The notes beneath the pieces are model-generated. The model worked only from the letters and a program-made list of their open reading frames with translations, searched no databases and was not told where the DNA came from. A program made the translations under genes and the position numbers. A stretch of DNA of 64,000 bases from Roseovarius faecimaris. Its GTDB lineage: Bacteria > Pseudomonadota > Alphaproteobacteria > Rhodobacterales > Rhodobacteraceae. Position 1 is the first letter of the stretch; every line of letters starts with the position of its first letter. Positions 29,083 through 36,988 of this stretch are shown here, one piece after another. The stretch is taken from contig NZ_CP034348.1 in NCBI RefSeq assembly GCF_009762325.1, positions 3,788,501 through 3,852,500 on the forward strand, given 5' to 3'.

Positions 29083-30372
29083 ATGCCCGTCCGGGAGGCA
29101 CCTTTGAACACATATGAATTTTTCACCCCACCCAGAACGATCGAAGAAACCGGTCTGAGCTCCAGTTACCTGATCGGGCTTGTCTGCAAGATCATGCATG
29201 AGAGCGGGACAATCACGCCCGAGGGCATTTCGACGCAAATCAAACTACCGAAACTGGTTTGCCGTCAGCTGATCAAGGAAATGACGTCCCTCATGCTTGT
29301 CGAAGCGCAGGGTCTGGAAAGCAGCGATATCAAATCCGATATCCGCTACACCCTGACCGATCTGGGACGCAAATGGGCGCTTGAGGCGATGTTGGTCTCG
29401 CAATATGTCGGCCCCGCCCCTGTGACGCTTGATATGTTCGAGCGCCAGACGCGGCGCCAATCCATCAAGCACGAGGAAATTCACCGCAGCGAACTGGAAC
29501 GGTCGACACAGCATCTGGTCCTGCCGAAAGGCATGATGGCCCAGCTTGGCCCCGCCGCCAATTCGGGGCGGTCGGTTCTGCTGTATGGAGAGCCGGGCAA
29601 TGGCAAGACGTCACTGGCCGAAGCCATGGGAAACTCTTTTCAGGATGTTGTCTATTTTCCCTATGCGCTGCTGGTGGGCAACCAGATCATCCGGTTCTTT
29701 GACGAGACCCTGCACGAAGTGACCGAGATGCCGGAAAGCGACCTGAAGCTTGACCCGCGCTGGGTGGCCTGCAAGCGCCCGGTGGTGATTGCGGGGGGCG
29801 AACTGACCCTTCAGATGCTTGACCTGTCGTTTGATCAGACGGCACGATTCTACGAAGCACCGATGCACCTCAAGGCGCTCGGTGGCGTGTTTGTTCTTGA
29901 TGACTTCGGGCGTCAGACAGCAAAACCGCAGGATTTTCTGAACCGCTGGATCGTTCCGCTGGAAAAAGGGTTCGACATTCTGTCGCTTCACACCGGCAAG
30001 AAGTTTACTGTGCCGTTCGATCAGTTGGTGGTGTTTTCCTCCAACATGATGCCCGATGAGTTGGGCGACGGGGCGTCACTGCGGCGAATCTACTTCAAGA
30101 TTTTCGTACCGAGCCCGACACGGGATGACTATATTCAGATCTTCGAGGCGGCCTGCAAACGCGTCGGACTGGAATGGCGCCGTTCAGTCGTCGAAGATTT
30201 CTTTGAGCAGCAATATGTCGTCAAGGACACGGTGACATCCGGTGCGCATCCTGAATTTCTGCTTCAGCATATCGTTTCGGCCTGTCGGTATCTGGATCGG
30301 CCCGCTGAACTCACCCCGGAACTGTTGGAGCTTGCCAGCCGCAATGTCTCGGCGGCCAAGCGATCAGCCTAG
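29083..30372 (+). CDS. AAA+ ATPase with N-terminal winged-helix-like region
   Basis: This 429-residue protein has an N-terminal ~110 residues that look like a winged-helix domain (KLPKLVCRQLIKEMTSLML then RYTLTDLGRKWA). Its AAA+ module has Walker A GEPGNGKTS (169-177), Walker B VFVLDDFG (269-276), and a sensor-1-like VVFSSNMMPDEL. A C-terminal helical lid completes it. No familiar named family fits; it is not MoxR, IstB or Lon by motif. The ATG at 29083 is used, but TTG at 29104 has a better-placed GGGAGG. Its stop TAG overlaps the stop of the convergent lacI-type gene. A chaperone or regulatory role for the neighbouring pilus or membrane genes is possible. Confidence 0.72.
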   Translation: MPVREAPLNTYEFFTPPRTIEETGLSSSYLIGLVCKIMHESGTITPEGISTQIKLPKLVCRQLIKEMTSLMLVEAQGLESSDIKSDIRYTLTDLGRKWALEAMLVSQYVGPAPVTLDMFERQTRRQSIKHEEIHRSELERSTQHLVLPKGMMAQLGPAANSGRSVLLYGEPGNGKTSLAEAMGNSFQDVVYFPYALLVGNQIIRFFDETLHEVTEMPESDLKLDPRWVACKRPVVIAGGELTLQMLDLSFDQTARFYEAPMHLKALGGVFVLDDFGRQTAKPQDFLNRWIVPLEKGFDILSLHTGKKFTVPFDQLVVFSSNMMPDELGDGASLRRIYFKIFVPSPTRDDYIQIFEAACKRVGLEWRRSVVEDFFEQQYVVKDTVTSGAHPEFLLQHIVSACRYLDRPAELTPELLELASRNVSAAKRSA

Positions 30373-31427
30373 GCCATCGATGCCTTTGACAGATCGCCGC
30401 TGCGCGCCGGGCCCAGAGATCGGCGCAGGCGGATATCCGTGGGCAGTTCCACACTTTGGCCAGTGTCGCCATCGCGCAGCATCTGGATCATGAGGGTGGC
30501 GGCGCGGCGCCCCATTTCGCGGTGCGGTACATGTACGGTGGTCAGGGCCGGCTCGGCCAGCATCGCGATTTCGATATCGTCAAACCCGGTGACCGACACA
30601 TCCTCGGGCACGCGCACACCCATTTCACGCGCCGCCCGCAATGCGCCGATAGCCAGAACGTCATTGGCGCACATCACCACGGTGGTTTCGGGCGTGTCGG
30701 CCATCACCTGACGAAAGGCGGCTTCGCCGGTTTCGATGCCATAGGGCGTTTCGATCAGCAGAAGATCGTCGGGCGCAAGCCCCGCTTCTGTCATCGCATC
30801 GCCAATGCCCTGAACACGTCCGCGCGCCCGATCGTTCGATGCGATAGGGGCAGAAATGCAGGCTATGTGCCGATGGCCATGGCCGATCACCAGCCGGGCA
30901 AGCTCGGCCATGGCGGCGCGGTTGTCAAAGCCGATGGCGGGTTGTTCCTTTTGCGCGGCATAGGACCAGGCCACCAGGGCGGGCACCTTGCGCTTGGCGA
31001 GAAATGCGTAAAGCTCGGAGCTTCGGTCATACCCGATGAGCAGCAGACCGTCCGCCCCACGGGCGACAAGCGCGCGAACCTGTTCGTCTTCCAGCGTTTC
31101 GTTGTAGGCCGACGAAGCCACCAGGAGCGTCTTGCCGTGGCGGCCAAGCTCTTCCTGAAACGCCTGAAGCCCCCGCGCGAAAACCGCGTTTTCCATTGTC
31201 GGGATAACCGCGCCCACGGTGTTGGTGTGCTTGGCTGCCAGCGCCCGCGCGCCGAAATTCGGGGCATATCCCAGTTCACGCACGGCCTTGAGGACGCGCT
31301 CGCGGGTTTCGCCCACAACCTGATCCGGCGAGTTGAGGCAACGCGACACGGTGGCGGTTGAAACATTCGCATGCCGCGCCACATCGGCGAGGGTCGGCAC
31401 GGAGCCGTTTGACGTCAGTTGAGCCAT
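30369..31427 (-). CDS. LacI-family transcriptional regulator of the DHPS operon
   Basis: This 352-residue protein has a LacI HTH at the N-terminus: PTLADVARHANVSTATVSRCLN (about 10-31) followed by the hinge helix GYAPNFGARALAAKHT. A periplasmic-binding-protein-like effector domain (about 65-340) contains the usual NDVLAIGALRAARE and VPEDVSVTGFDDIE. The ATG at 31427 is preferred because residues upstream (to 31490) are not family-like. It is divergent from the TRAP/hps operon and two LacI-type operators lie in between, so it most likely represses that operon until DHPS or a metabolite is present. Confidence 0.92.
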   Translation of the reverse strand: MAQLTSNGSVPTLADVARHANVSTATVSRCLNSPDQVVGETRERVLKAVRELGYAPNFGARALAAKHTNTVGAVIPTMENAVFARGLQAFQEELGRHGKTLLVASSAYNETLEDEQVRALVARGADGLLLIGYDRSSELYAFLAKRKVPALVAWSYAAQKEQPAIGFDNRAAMAELARLVIGHGHRHIACISAPIASNDRARGRVQGIGDAMTEAGLAPDDLLLIETPYGIETGEAAFRQVMADTPETTVVMCANDVLAIGALRAAREMGVRVPEDVSVTGFDDIEIAMLAEPALTTVHVPHREMGRRAATLMIQMLRDGDTGQSVELPTDIRLRRSLGPARSGDLSKASMA

Positions 31428-31512
31428 AGGCGTTCTGTCTTTTCCTTCAATACACCGGTCAGTGCGCCACCTTCTGGCGAGTCTTCTCATACAATAACCT
31501 ACTATGATCGCA

Positions 31513-31528
31513 ATGTAAGCGCTTGCAT
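31513..31528. promoter_or_regulatory. LacI-family operator O1
   Basis: ATGTAAGCGCTTGCAT is a near-perfect palindrome centred on AAGCGCTT, the common LacI/GalR core. It lies 86 bp upstream of the regulator start and 66 bp before the 60-residue gene. Confidence 0.85.
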
Positions 31529-31534
31529 GAAATT

Positions 31535-31550
31535 ATGTAAGCGCTTACAT
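31535..31550. promoter_or_regulatory. LacI-family operator O2
   Basis: ATGTAAGCGCTTACAT is a perfect 16 bp palindrome. Its centre is 22 bp from that of the first operator, about two helical turns, so two dimers could bind the same face of the DNA and block both divergent promoters. Confidence 0.88.
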
Positions 31551-31593
31551 TTAGAAACGACTCACCCGTAAAATCGGGGGGCAGGGAGGAAAC

Positions 31594-31776
31594 ATGCCAT
31601 ATGTAATCGCATTAGTGCTGCTGGTGATGTTTGTTGGAAATGTCGTCATTGGCGCTGTGGGCCAGGCACCGGTTGTGGGCATCGTGGCGGAGATGCTGAT
31701 TCTCTTCGGTGCAGCCATCGCCTTCTCTGTCGGTATCCTGCGCAGCGAAGCGCGCGAAAAATCCAAGCAAGAATAA
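31594..31776 (+). CDS. Small two-helix membrane protein heading the TRAP operon
   Basis: This 60-residue protein has two hydrophobic helices (about 3-22 and 27-48) and a charged tail RSEAREKSKQE. A strong ribosome binding site GGGAGG precedes the ATG. It is the first gene after the LacI operators and 30 bp before the TRAP binding-protein gene, so it is part of the DHPS regulon. No family was recognised. It might be an accessory subunit of the transporter or a membrane safeguard. Confidence 0.72.
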   Translation: MPYVIALVLLVMFVGNVVIGAVGQAPVVGIVAEMLILFGAAIAFSVGILRSEAREKSKQE

Positions 31777-31806
31777 CGGAATACATGTCCTAAGGGAGGA
31801 AAACAC

Positions 31807-32952
31807 ATGGACAAGACAAAACAGGAGCTGGCCTCGGCCGAGCGCCGCAACTTTCTGAAGCTGGCAGGCTCGGGCGCGTTTACGGCGGCCATCGTCGCCG
31901 GTGCGAGCGGGGTGCTCTGGTCATCCGAAGCCGCTGCACAGACCGCCGCTGAGGAGCGTGACCGTGAGGCGGCGGCGGAGTACACCATGACGCTGGCCAC
32001 GGCCTATGTGCTGGGTGCGTCGCGCAGCTATCCGATCATGCAGCTGGATCTGAAAGAAAACATCCAGAACATGACCAACGGCAAAGTCTATGTGAAACTG
32101 GCCCCCGGCGGTCAGCTTGGTGCCGGCGGCGCACTGGCCCAGGCGGTTCAGGGCGGCACGATCCAGTGCGCGCAGCACTCGCTGTCGAACTTCGCCCCCT
32201 TTGCCAGCGTGGTCGACCTGATCAACCTGCCGTATTTCTGCGGCTCCAACCAGCGCTTCACCAACCTCACGTCGTCGGCAGCGTGGAAAGAAGAGGTGGA
32301 CCCCAAAATCGCCGCTTCCGGGTTCAAAGCCCTGTTCTACATTGTCATCGACCCGCGCGTTGTCGCGGTGCGCAAGGGTGGCAACGCAATCATCACCCCG
32401 GGCGATATGTCTGGCGTGAAGTTCCGCGTGCCTGGCTCCAAGATGCTGCAGCAATACTACTCGATGGTCGGCGCGAACCCGACTCCGGTGGCCTGGGGCG
32501 AAACCCCGTCGGCGATCCGTCAGGGCGTGGCCGATGCGCTTGACCCGTCGGTGGGTGCGCTGCATGTCTTCGGCTTCGGCGAGATCCTCAGCCACGTCAC
32601 CTTCACTCAGGCGGTGCCGGACAGCCAGGTCTACTCTATCAACCTCGAATGGTTCGACAGCCTGCCGATGGACGTCAAGGAAGGTATCGAGTTTGCCGGG
32701 GAAGTGACCCAGCACCAGAACCTCTCCAAAGTTCCGTCGGCACGTTCCTATGCCATGTCGCAGCTGATCGCGAACGGGGTGGAATTCCACTCGCTCACCG
32801 ACGATCAACTGGCCGAATGGAAAGATGCCGGCGGGTATCAGAACAGCGAATGGGACAGCTTCAAAACCGAGCTGGCCGGGTCCATGGACACCTTCGCCAA
32901 GCTGGAAGAAGCCGCAGGCACCCGCGCGCGCTACTACGTGCACGACGCCTGA
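31807..32952 (+). CDS. hpsK: TRAP transporter substrate-binding protein (DctP type), probable DHPS binding
   Basis: This 381-residue periplasmic solute receptor has a Tat signal ERRNFLKLAGSG (about 12-23) with cleavage near AAAQTA. The DctP fold follows, with GGQLGAGGALAQAVQGG, the family's substrate-site segment FRVPGSKMLQQYYSMVGANP and the typical Arg. It binds sulfonates such as 2,3-dihydroxypropane-1-sulfonate if the operon context is right. The ribosome binding site GGGAGG is strong. A very stable hairpin follows and separates it from the membrane subunits. The symbol follows the naming of the Ruegeria DHPS TRAP transporter as recalled. Confidence 0.88.
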   Translation: MDKTKQELASAERRNFLKLAGSGAFTAAIVAGASGVLWSSEAAAQTAAEERDREAAAEYTMTLATAYVLGASRSYPIMQLDLKENIQNMTNGKVYVKLAPGGQLGAGGALAQAVQGGTIQCAQHSLSNFAPFASVVDLINLPYFCGSNQRFTNLTSSAAWKEEVDPKIAASGFKALFYIVIDPRVVAVRKGGNAIITPGDMSGVKFRVPGSKMLQQYYSMVGANPTPVAWGETPSAIRQGVADALDPSVGALHVFGFGEILSHVTFTQAVPDSQVYSINLEWFDSLPMDVKEGIEFAGEVTQHQNLSKVPSARSYAMSQLIANGVEFHSLTDDQLAEWKDAGGYQNSEWDSFKTELAGSMDTFAKLEEAAGTRARYYVHDA

Positions 32953-32962
32953 TACAAGATCA

Positions 32963-32991
32963 GAGCCGGCGCTCAGTCGCAGCGCCGGCTC
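32963..32991 (+). other. 11 bp intercistronic hairpin after the TRAP receptor gene
   Basis: GAGCCGGCGCT and AGCGCCGGCTC pair perfectly around a 7 nt loop, 11 bp after the stop codon, with no U-run. Such a hairpin can protect the receptor mRNA from 3' decay and reduce read-through, giving more receptor than membrane subunits. Confidence 0.65.
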
Positions 32992-33059
32992 CCCCCTGAA
33001 TTCCGCACCCTAAAATCCACGAGAGCCGGCCGCCGTGACGCGACCGGAGGGAGGACCTC

Positions 33060-33575
33060 ATGTCACAGCTTTACAGAGCAATTGATGCCAATGCAGAACG
33101 ATGGTTGCTTTTGATCTTCTACGTCATGCTTGTCGGCACGATGTTCATCGAAGTGGTCCGGCGTGAGGTGTTTGCCTATTCGTCGATCTGGGGTGAGGAA
33201 ATCGTCCGTTATTCCTTCATCTACCTCGCCTGGATCGGGGCGGCGGCAGCGGTCAAGGAACGGGGGCACATCCGCATCGACGTTCTGATGCATTACGTGC
33301 CGCGGACCATCAAATCACTGCTTTATATCTTTGGCGACATCGTGATGTTCATCGTGGCCCTGATCGCCATCTACTGGTCGTGGGAAACGGTGCATGTGTC
33401 CTGGAAATTCGGCTCGGTCACGCATGGGCTGCGCATCAGTCAGGTGTTTTTCCTTTTCGCCGTGCCCTTCGGTTTTGCGCTGGTCATCTTCCGGCTGACG
33501 CAATCCTTCCTGCGCGACCTCTCTGACCTTCGTAACGGGCGTCCCGTCTACGAAGGCGACAAACTGTTTGATTAA
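33060..33575 (+). CDS. hpsL: TRAP transporter small permease (DctQ type)
   Basis: This 171-residue protein has four membrane helices (about 15-35, 55-72, 88-110, 132-152) and the DctQ hallmark WGEEIVRYSFIYLAWIGAA followed by KERGHIRIDVL. It pairs with the large permease and the upstream receptor. The ribosome binding site GGAGGGAGGACCTC precedes the ATG. Confidence 0.9.
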   Translation: MSQLYRAIDANAERWLLLIFYVMLVGTMFIEVVRREVFAYSSIWGEEIVRYSFIYLAWIGAAAAVKERGHIRIDVLMHYVPRTIKSLLYIFGDIVMFIVALIAIYWSWETVHVSWKFGSVTHGLRISQVFFLFAVPFGFALVIFRLTQSFLRDLSDLRNGRPVYEGDKLFD

Positions 33576-33590
33576 GGGAGGGCCGGGACC

Positions 33591-34922
33591 ATGATGTGGC
33601 AAACCCTTGGCGCCCAGACGCTTGAACTGGGCTGGGACTTCTACGCCTCCGTACTTCTCTTTGTGCTGCTCGTCGCCCTTGCGGTGCCGGTCTGGGCCGC
33701 AATCGGATCGGCGACGATCGTGATGCTGGTGATGTCCGGCGCCCTGCCGCTGAGCCTGGTGGGTGAAAAGCTCTTTTCGGGCATTGACGCCTTCGCTCTG
33801 ACCGCTGTGCCGCTCTTCATCCTGACCGGTGACGTGCTGGTGCGCACAGGGCTCAGTCGAAAATTCCTTGATGTGGCCGAGGCGCTGACCTGCTGGGCCA
33901 AAGGTGGCTTTGGTTCGGCGACGGTGCTGGTCTGTGGCATGTTCGCGGCAATCTCGGGCTCGGATGCTGCGGGTGCCGCAGCGGTGGGCCGGATGACCAT
34001 CGACCGGCTGGTCGAAAGCGGTTATCCCCGCCCCTACGCCTGTGCGCTGGTGGCAGCAGGGGCCTGTACCGGCATCCTGATCCCGCCCTCGATTGCCTAT
34101 ATCATCATCGGCCTTGTGCTGGGTGTCGCGGTCTCGACCCTGTTCCTCGCCGCGCTGATCCCCGGGCTTCTGATCCTGCTGGCTATCCTGATCACCAATA
34201 TCGTGATGAACCGCCTGAACCTCTGGGAAGGGGGCGGCATGATGACCGCGGCAGAGTGGCGCGCGAACCTGTGGCGGACGATCAAATCCGGCTGGTACGC
34301 CTTCCTGGTGCCGGGCATCATTTTCTACGGTATCTTCTCGGGTCGGCTGACCCCGACCGAAGCGGGTGCCGTGGCGGTTGTCGTCACCATCGCCATCGGG
34401 TTCATCCTGGGCACGCTGAAGCTGTCGGACTTTCCGGCGATGCTGGTCAGCTCGGCCAAGGTGAACGGGGTGATCCTGCCGATCATCGCCTTCTCGATCC
34501 CGCTGGCCGAGGCGCTCGCCATCATCGGTGTGCCGCAGGGCTTTGTCGGGGCACTCACCTCTGTCAGCACCAACGAATACGTGCTGATCGGGATGATGGT
34601 GCTGATCCTCATCATCGCGGGCTGTGTGATGGAAACAACGCCCAATATCGTGATCCTCGCGCCGATCCTCTACCCGCTGGCGCAGGAAATCGAAATGAAC
34701 CAGATCCAGTTCTGCATCATGATGATCACTGCGCTGGGCGTCGGCTTCATCACGCCGCCGCTTGGGCTCAACCTTTTCGTCGTGTCGGGTATTACGGGCG
34801 AGTCGATCCTCAAGATCGCCTACCGTGCGATCCCCTTCGTCTTCTTCATGCTGATCGTGACGTTGATGATCGCCTATATCCCGGCCTTCTCCACCTCTCT
34901 TTTGCCAGATGTCTACCGATAG
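33591..34922 (+). CDS. hpsM: TRAP transporter large permease (DctM type)
   Basis: This 443-residue protein has about 12 membrane helices. It carries family motifs PLFILTGDVLVRTGLSRKF and GSDAAGAAAVGRMTIDR. GYPRPYACALVAAGACTGIL and GFITPPLGLNLFV are also typical. It is the sodium-coupled translocation subunit of the TRAP system. It follows the small permease by 15 bp and precedes hpsN by 12 bp. Confidence 0.93.
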   Translation: MMWQTLGAQTLELGWDFYASVLLFVLLVALAVPVWAAIGSATIVMLVMSGALPLSLVGEKLFSGIDAFALTAVPLFILTGDVLVRTGLSRKFLDVAEALTCWAKGGFGSATVLVCGMFAAISGSDAAGAAAVGRMTIDRLVESGYPRPYACALVAAGACTGILIPPSIAYIIIGLVLGVAVSTLFLAALIPGLLILLAILITNIVMNRLNLWEGGGMMTAAEWRANLWRTIKSGWYAFLVPGIIFYGIFSGRLTPTEAGAVAVVVTIAIGFILGTLKLSDFPAMLVSSAKVNGVILPIIAFSIPLAEALAIIGVPQGFVGALTSVSTNEYVLIGMMVLILIIAGCVMETTPNIVILAPILYPLAQEIEMNQIQFCIMMITALGVGFITPPLGLNLFVVSGITGESILKIAYRAIPFVFFMLIVTLMIAYIPAFSTSLLPDVYR

Positions 34923-34934
34923 GACGCGAACACC

Positions 34935-36242
34935 ATGACCCTTGAGTACCTGAAGAAAGCTGCTCTGACCGCACGTAGCGGAGCCTCCGATGTCAACGAA
35001 ATCGTACAGGGGATCCTGAACGATATTGAGGAAGGCGGCGACGCGAAAGCGCTGGAATATGCTGCAAAGTTCGACAATTACGACGGCAACGTGCTGTTGA
35101 CAGACGCCGAAATCGAGGCTGCCATCGCCGCTGTGCCGGAAAAGCTGAAACGCGATATCGAGTTCAGCCACAGCAACGTGAAGCGGTTCGCCGAGGCGCA
35201 GAAAGCGTCGATGAGCGATATCGCGGTCGAAGTTGTTCCGGGCATGACCGCCGGTCAGAAACTGATCCCGGTGGATGCCGCGGGCTGCTATGTGCCGGGT
35301 GGGCGTTATAGCCATATCGCAAGCGCCATCATGACAGTGACCACAGCCAAGGTGGCGGGCTGCAAACATATCGTTGCCTGCTCGCCGCCGCGTCCGGGCG
35401 TGGGTATTGCTCCCGCCATCGTCTATGCCGCGCATATCTGCGGCGCGGACAAGATCATGGCGATGGGCGGGGTGCAGGGCGTCGCTGCGATGACCTTTGG
35501 TCTCTTTGGGCTGCCCAAGGCGAATATCCTTGTCGGGCCGGGCAATCAGTTCGTGGCCGAGGCCAAGCGCATCCTGTTTGGCCGCGTCGGCATCGACATG
35601 ATCGCAGGTCCGACTGACAGCCTGATCCTCGCCGATAGCAATGCCGATCCGATGGTCGTGGCCACCGATCTCGTGGGCCAGGCCGAGCATGGCTATAACT
35701 CGCCCGTGTGGCTGGTCACGGATGACCGCGCGCTGGCCGAAGAGGTGATGCGCCTCGTGCCCGTGCTGATTGAGGACCTGCCGGAGGTGAACCGCGAGAA
35801 CGCCACCGCCGCCTGGCGCGACTATGCCGAGGTCATCCTGTGTGCCGACCGCGAGGAAATGGCGGCAACTTCGGACAAATACGCGCCCGAACACCTCACG
35901 GTGATGGCCGATGATCTCGATTGGTGGCTTGACCGGCTGACCTGCTACGGTTCGCTCTTCCTTGGCGAAGAGACCACTGTAGCCTTCGGCGACAAGGCGT
36001 CGGGTACGAACCATGTTCTGCCGACCTCACGCGCGGCGACCTATACCGGCGGACTGAGTGTGCACAAATACATGAAAATCGTGACCTGGCAGCGCTCTAC
36101 CGCCGACGCGATGAAACCCATCGCAGAGGCCACGGCACGCATCTCGCGGCTGGAAGGAATGGAAGGTCATGCCCGCACGGCGGATATCCGTCTTGCCAAG
36201 TATTTTCCGCATGAGACTTTCGATCTGACTGCCGAAGACTGA
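34935..36242 (+). CDS. hpsN: Sulfopropanediol/sulfolactate dehydrogenase HpsN (HisD family)
   Basis: This 435-residue zinc- and NAD-dependent enzyme has the histidinol dehydrogenase fold. The HisD zinc ligands are kept at the right spacing: Q249, H252, D353 and H412. The catalytic pair is E319-H320 (PEHL). Differences around the substrate pocket and the operon context (TRAP importer, SDR, Zn-ADH, SuyAB, no his genes) point to HpsN, which oxidises (R)-2,3-dihydroxypropane-1-sulfonate-derived sulfolactaldehyde or DHPS to (R)-sulfolactate. It is followed by hpsO after 2 bp. Confidence 0.92.
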   Translation: MTLEYLKKAALTARSGASDVNEIVQGILNDIEEGGDAKALEYAAKFDNYDGNVLLTDAEIEAAIAAVPEKLKRDIEFSHSNVKRFAEAQKASMSDIAVEVVPGMTAGQKLIPVDAAGCYVPGGRYSHIASAIMTVTTAKVAGCKHIVACSPPRPGVGIAPAIVYAAHICGADKIMAMGGVQGVAAMTFGLFGLPKANILVGPGNQFVAEAKRILFGRVGIDMIAGPTDSLILADSNADPMVVATDLVGQAEHGYNSPVWLVTDDRALAEEVMRLVPVLIEDLPEVNRENATAAWRDYAEVILCADREEMAATSDKYAPEHLTVMADDLDWWLDRLTCYGSLFLGEETTVAFGDKASGTNHVLPTSRAATYTGGLSVHKYMKIVTWQRSTADAMKPIAEATARISRLEGMEGHARTADIRLAKYFPHETFDLTAED

Positions 36243-36244
36243 CC

Positions 36245-36988
36245 ATGAGCGCGCCATCCCACCCTGATCTGACCGGGCATGTCGCCCTTGTGACAGGCGC
36301 CAGCTCCGGTCTTGGCCGCCGTGCCGCAGAGGTTCTGGCGCGCGCCGGTGCTCAGGTTGTGGGCGTGGCGCGCCGTGCGGAGGCCCTGGATCAGCTTGAC
36401 GGGGTTGCGGCGCTGCCCTGGGATCTGTCGGACCGTGACAGTCTGGCAGAGCTGGCCGCCGCCGCGCGCGTGCCTTTTGGTGCGCCGGACATCCTGGTTC
36501 ATGCCGCCGGGATCAACACCCGCGAGGTGGCCGATGAGGTGACACCTCAAGGCTGGGACGTGACACTCACGCTCAACCTCGCCGTGCCGTTCTTCCTCTC
36601 GCAGCATCTGGTGCCTGCGATGAAGGACAAGGGCTGGGGCCGGATCGTCAATTTCGCGTCGCTGCAAAGCAGCCGCGCCTTTCCGGGCGGGCTCAGCTAT
36701 GGGGCCTCGAAGGGCGGTATCGCTCAGCTGACCCGCGCCATGGCCGAAGCATGGTCATCGAGCGGCATCTGCGTCAACGCCATCGGTCCGGGTTTCTTCC
36801 GCACCGAGCTGACGGCGGCGGTGTTCAACGACCCCGAGCGCGCCGCGCGGAATGCCGCGCAGACCTGCATCGGGCGCAATGGCGAGCCCGAAGACCTTGA
36901 CGGCCCGCTGCTGTTTTTCTGCTCTGACGCCTGCGCCTATGTCACGGGGCAGGTTCTGATGGTCGATGGAGGCTTCACCGCAAAATGA
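36245..36988 (+). CDS. hpsO: DHPS 2-dehydrogenase HpsO (SDR family)
   Basis: This 247-residue short-chain dehydrogenase/reductase has cofactor motif TGASSGLGRR (about 17-26), structural NAG-like AAGIN, and active-site S...YGASK (Tyr-x3-Lys, about 156-160). The position between hpsN and hpsP matches the hpsNOP order of DHPS degraders. HpsO oxidises (R)-DHPS to the 2-oxo sulfonate, so that HpsP can regenerate the other enantiomer and both isomers feed HpsN. The stop overlaps hpsP by 4 bp. Confidence 0.85.
   Translation: MSAPSHPDLTGHVALVTGASSGLGRRAAEVLARAGAQVVGVARRAEALDQLDGVAALPWDLSDRDSLAELAAAARVPFGAPDILVHAAGINTREVADEVTPQGWDVTLTLNLAVPFFLSQHLVPAMKDKGWGRIVNFASLQSSRAFPGGLSYGASKGGIAQLTRAMAEAWSSSGICVNAIGPGFFRTELTAAVFNDPERAARNAAQTCIGRNGEPEDLDGPLLFFCSDACAYVTGQVLMVDGGFTAK

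Noticed and set aside
33315-36014. 899-codon minus-strand frame
   Set aside because: It is antisense to the TRAP permease and hpsN, which have clear family motifs; the frame is rich in His, Asp, Gln and Arg and has no domain.
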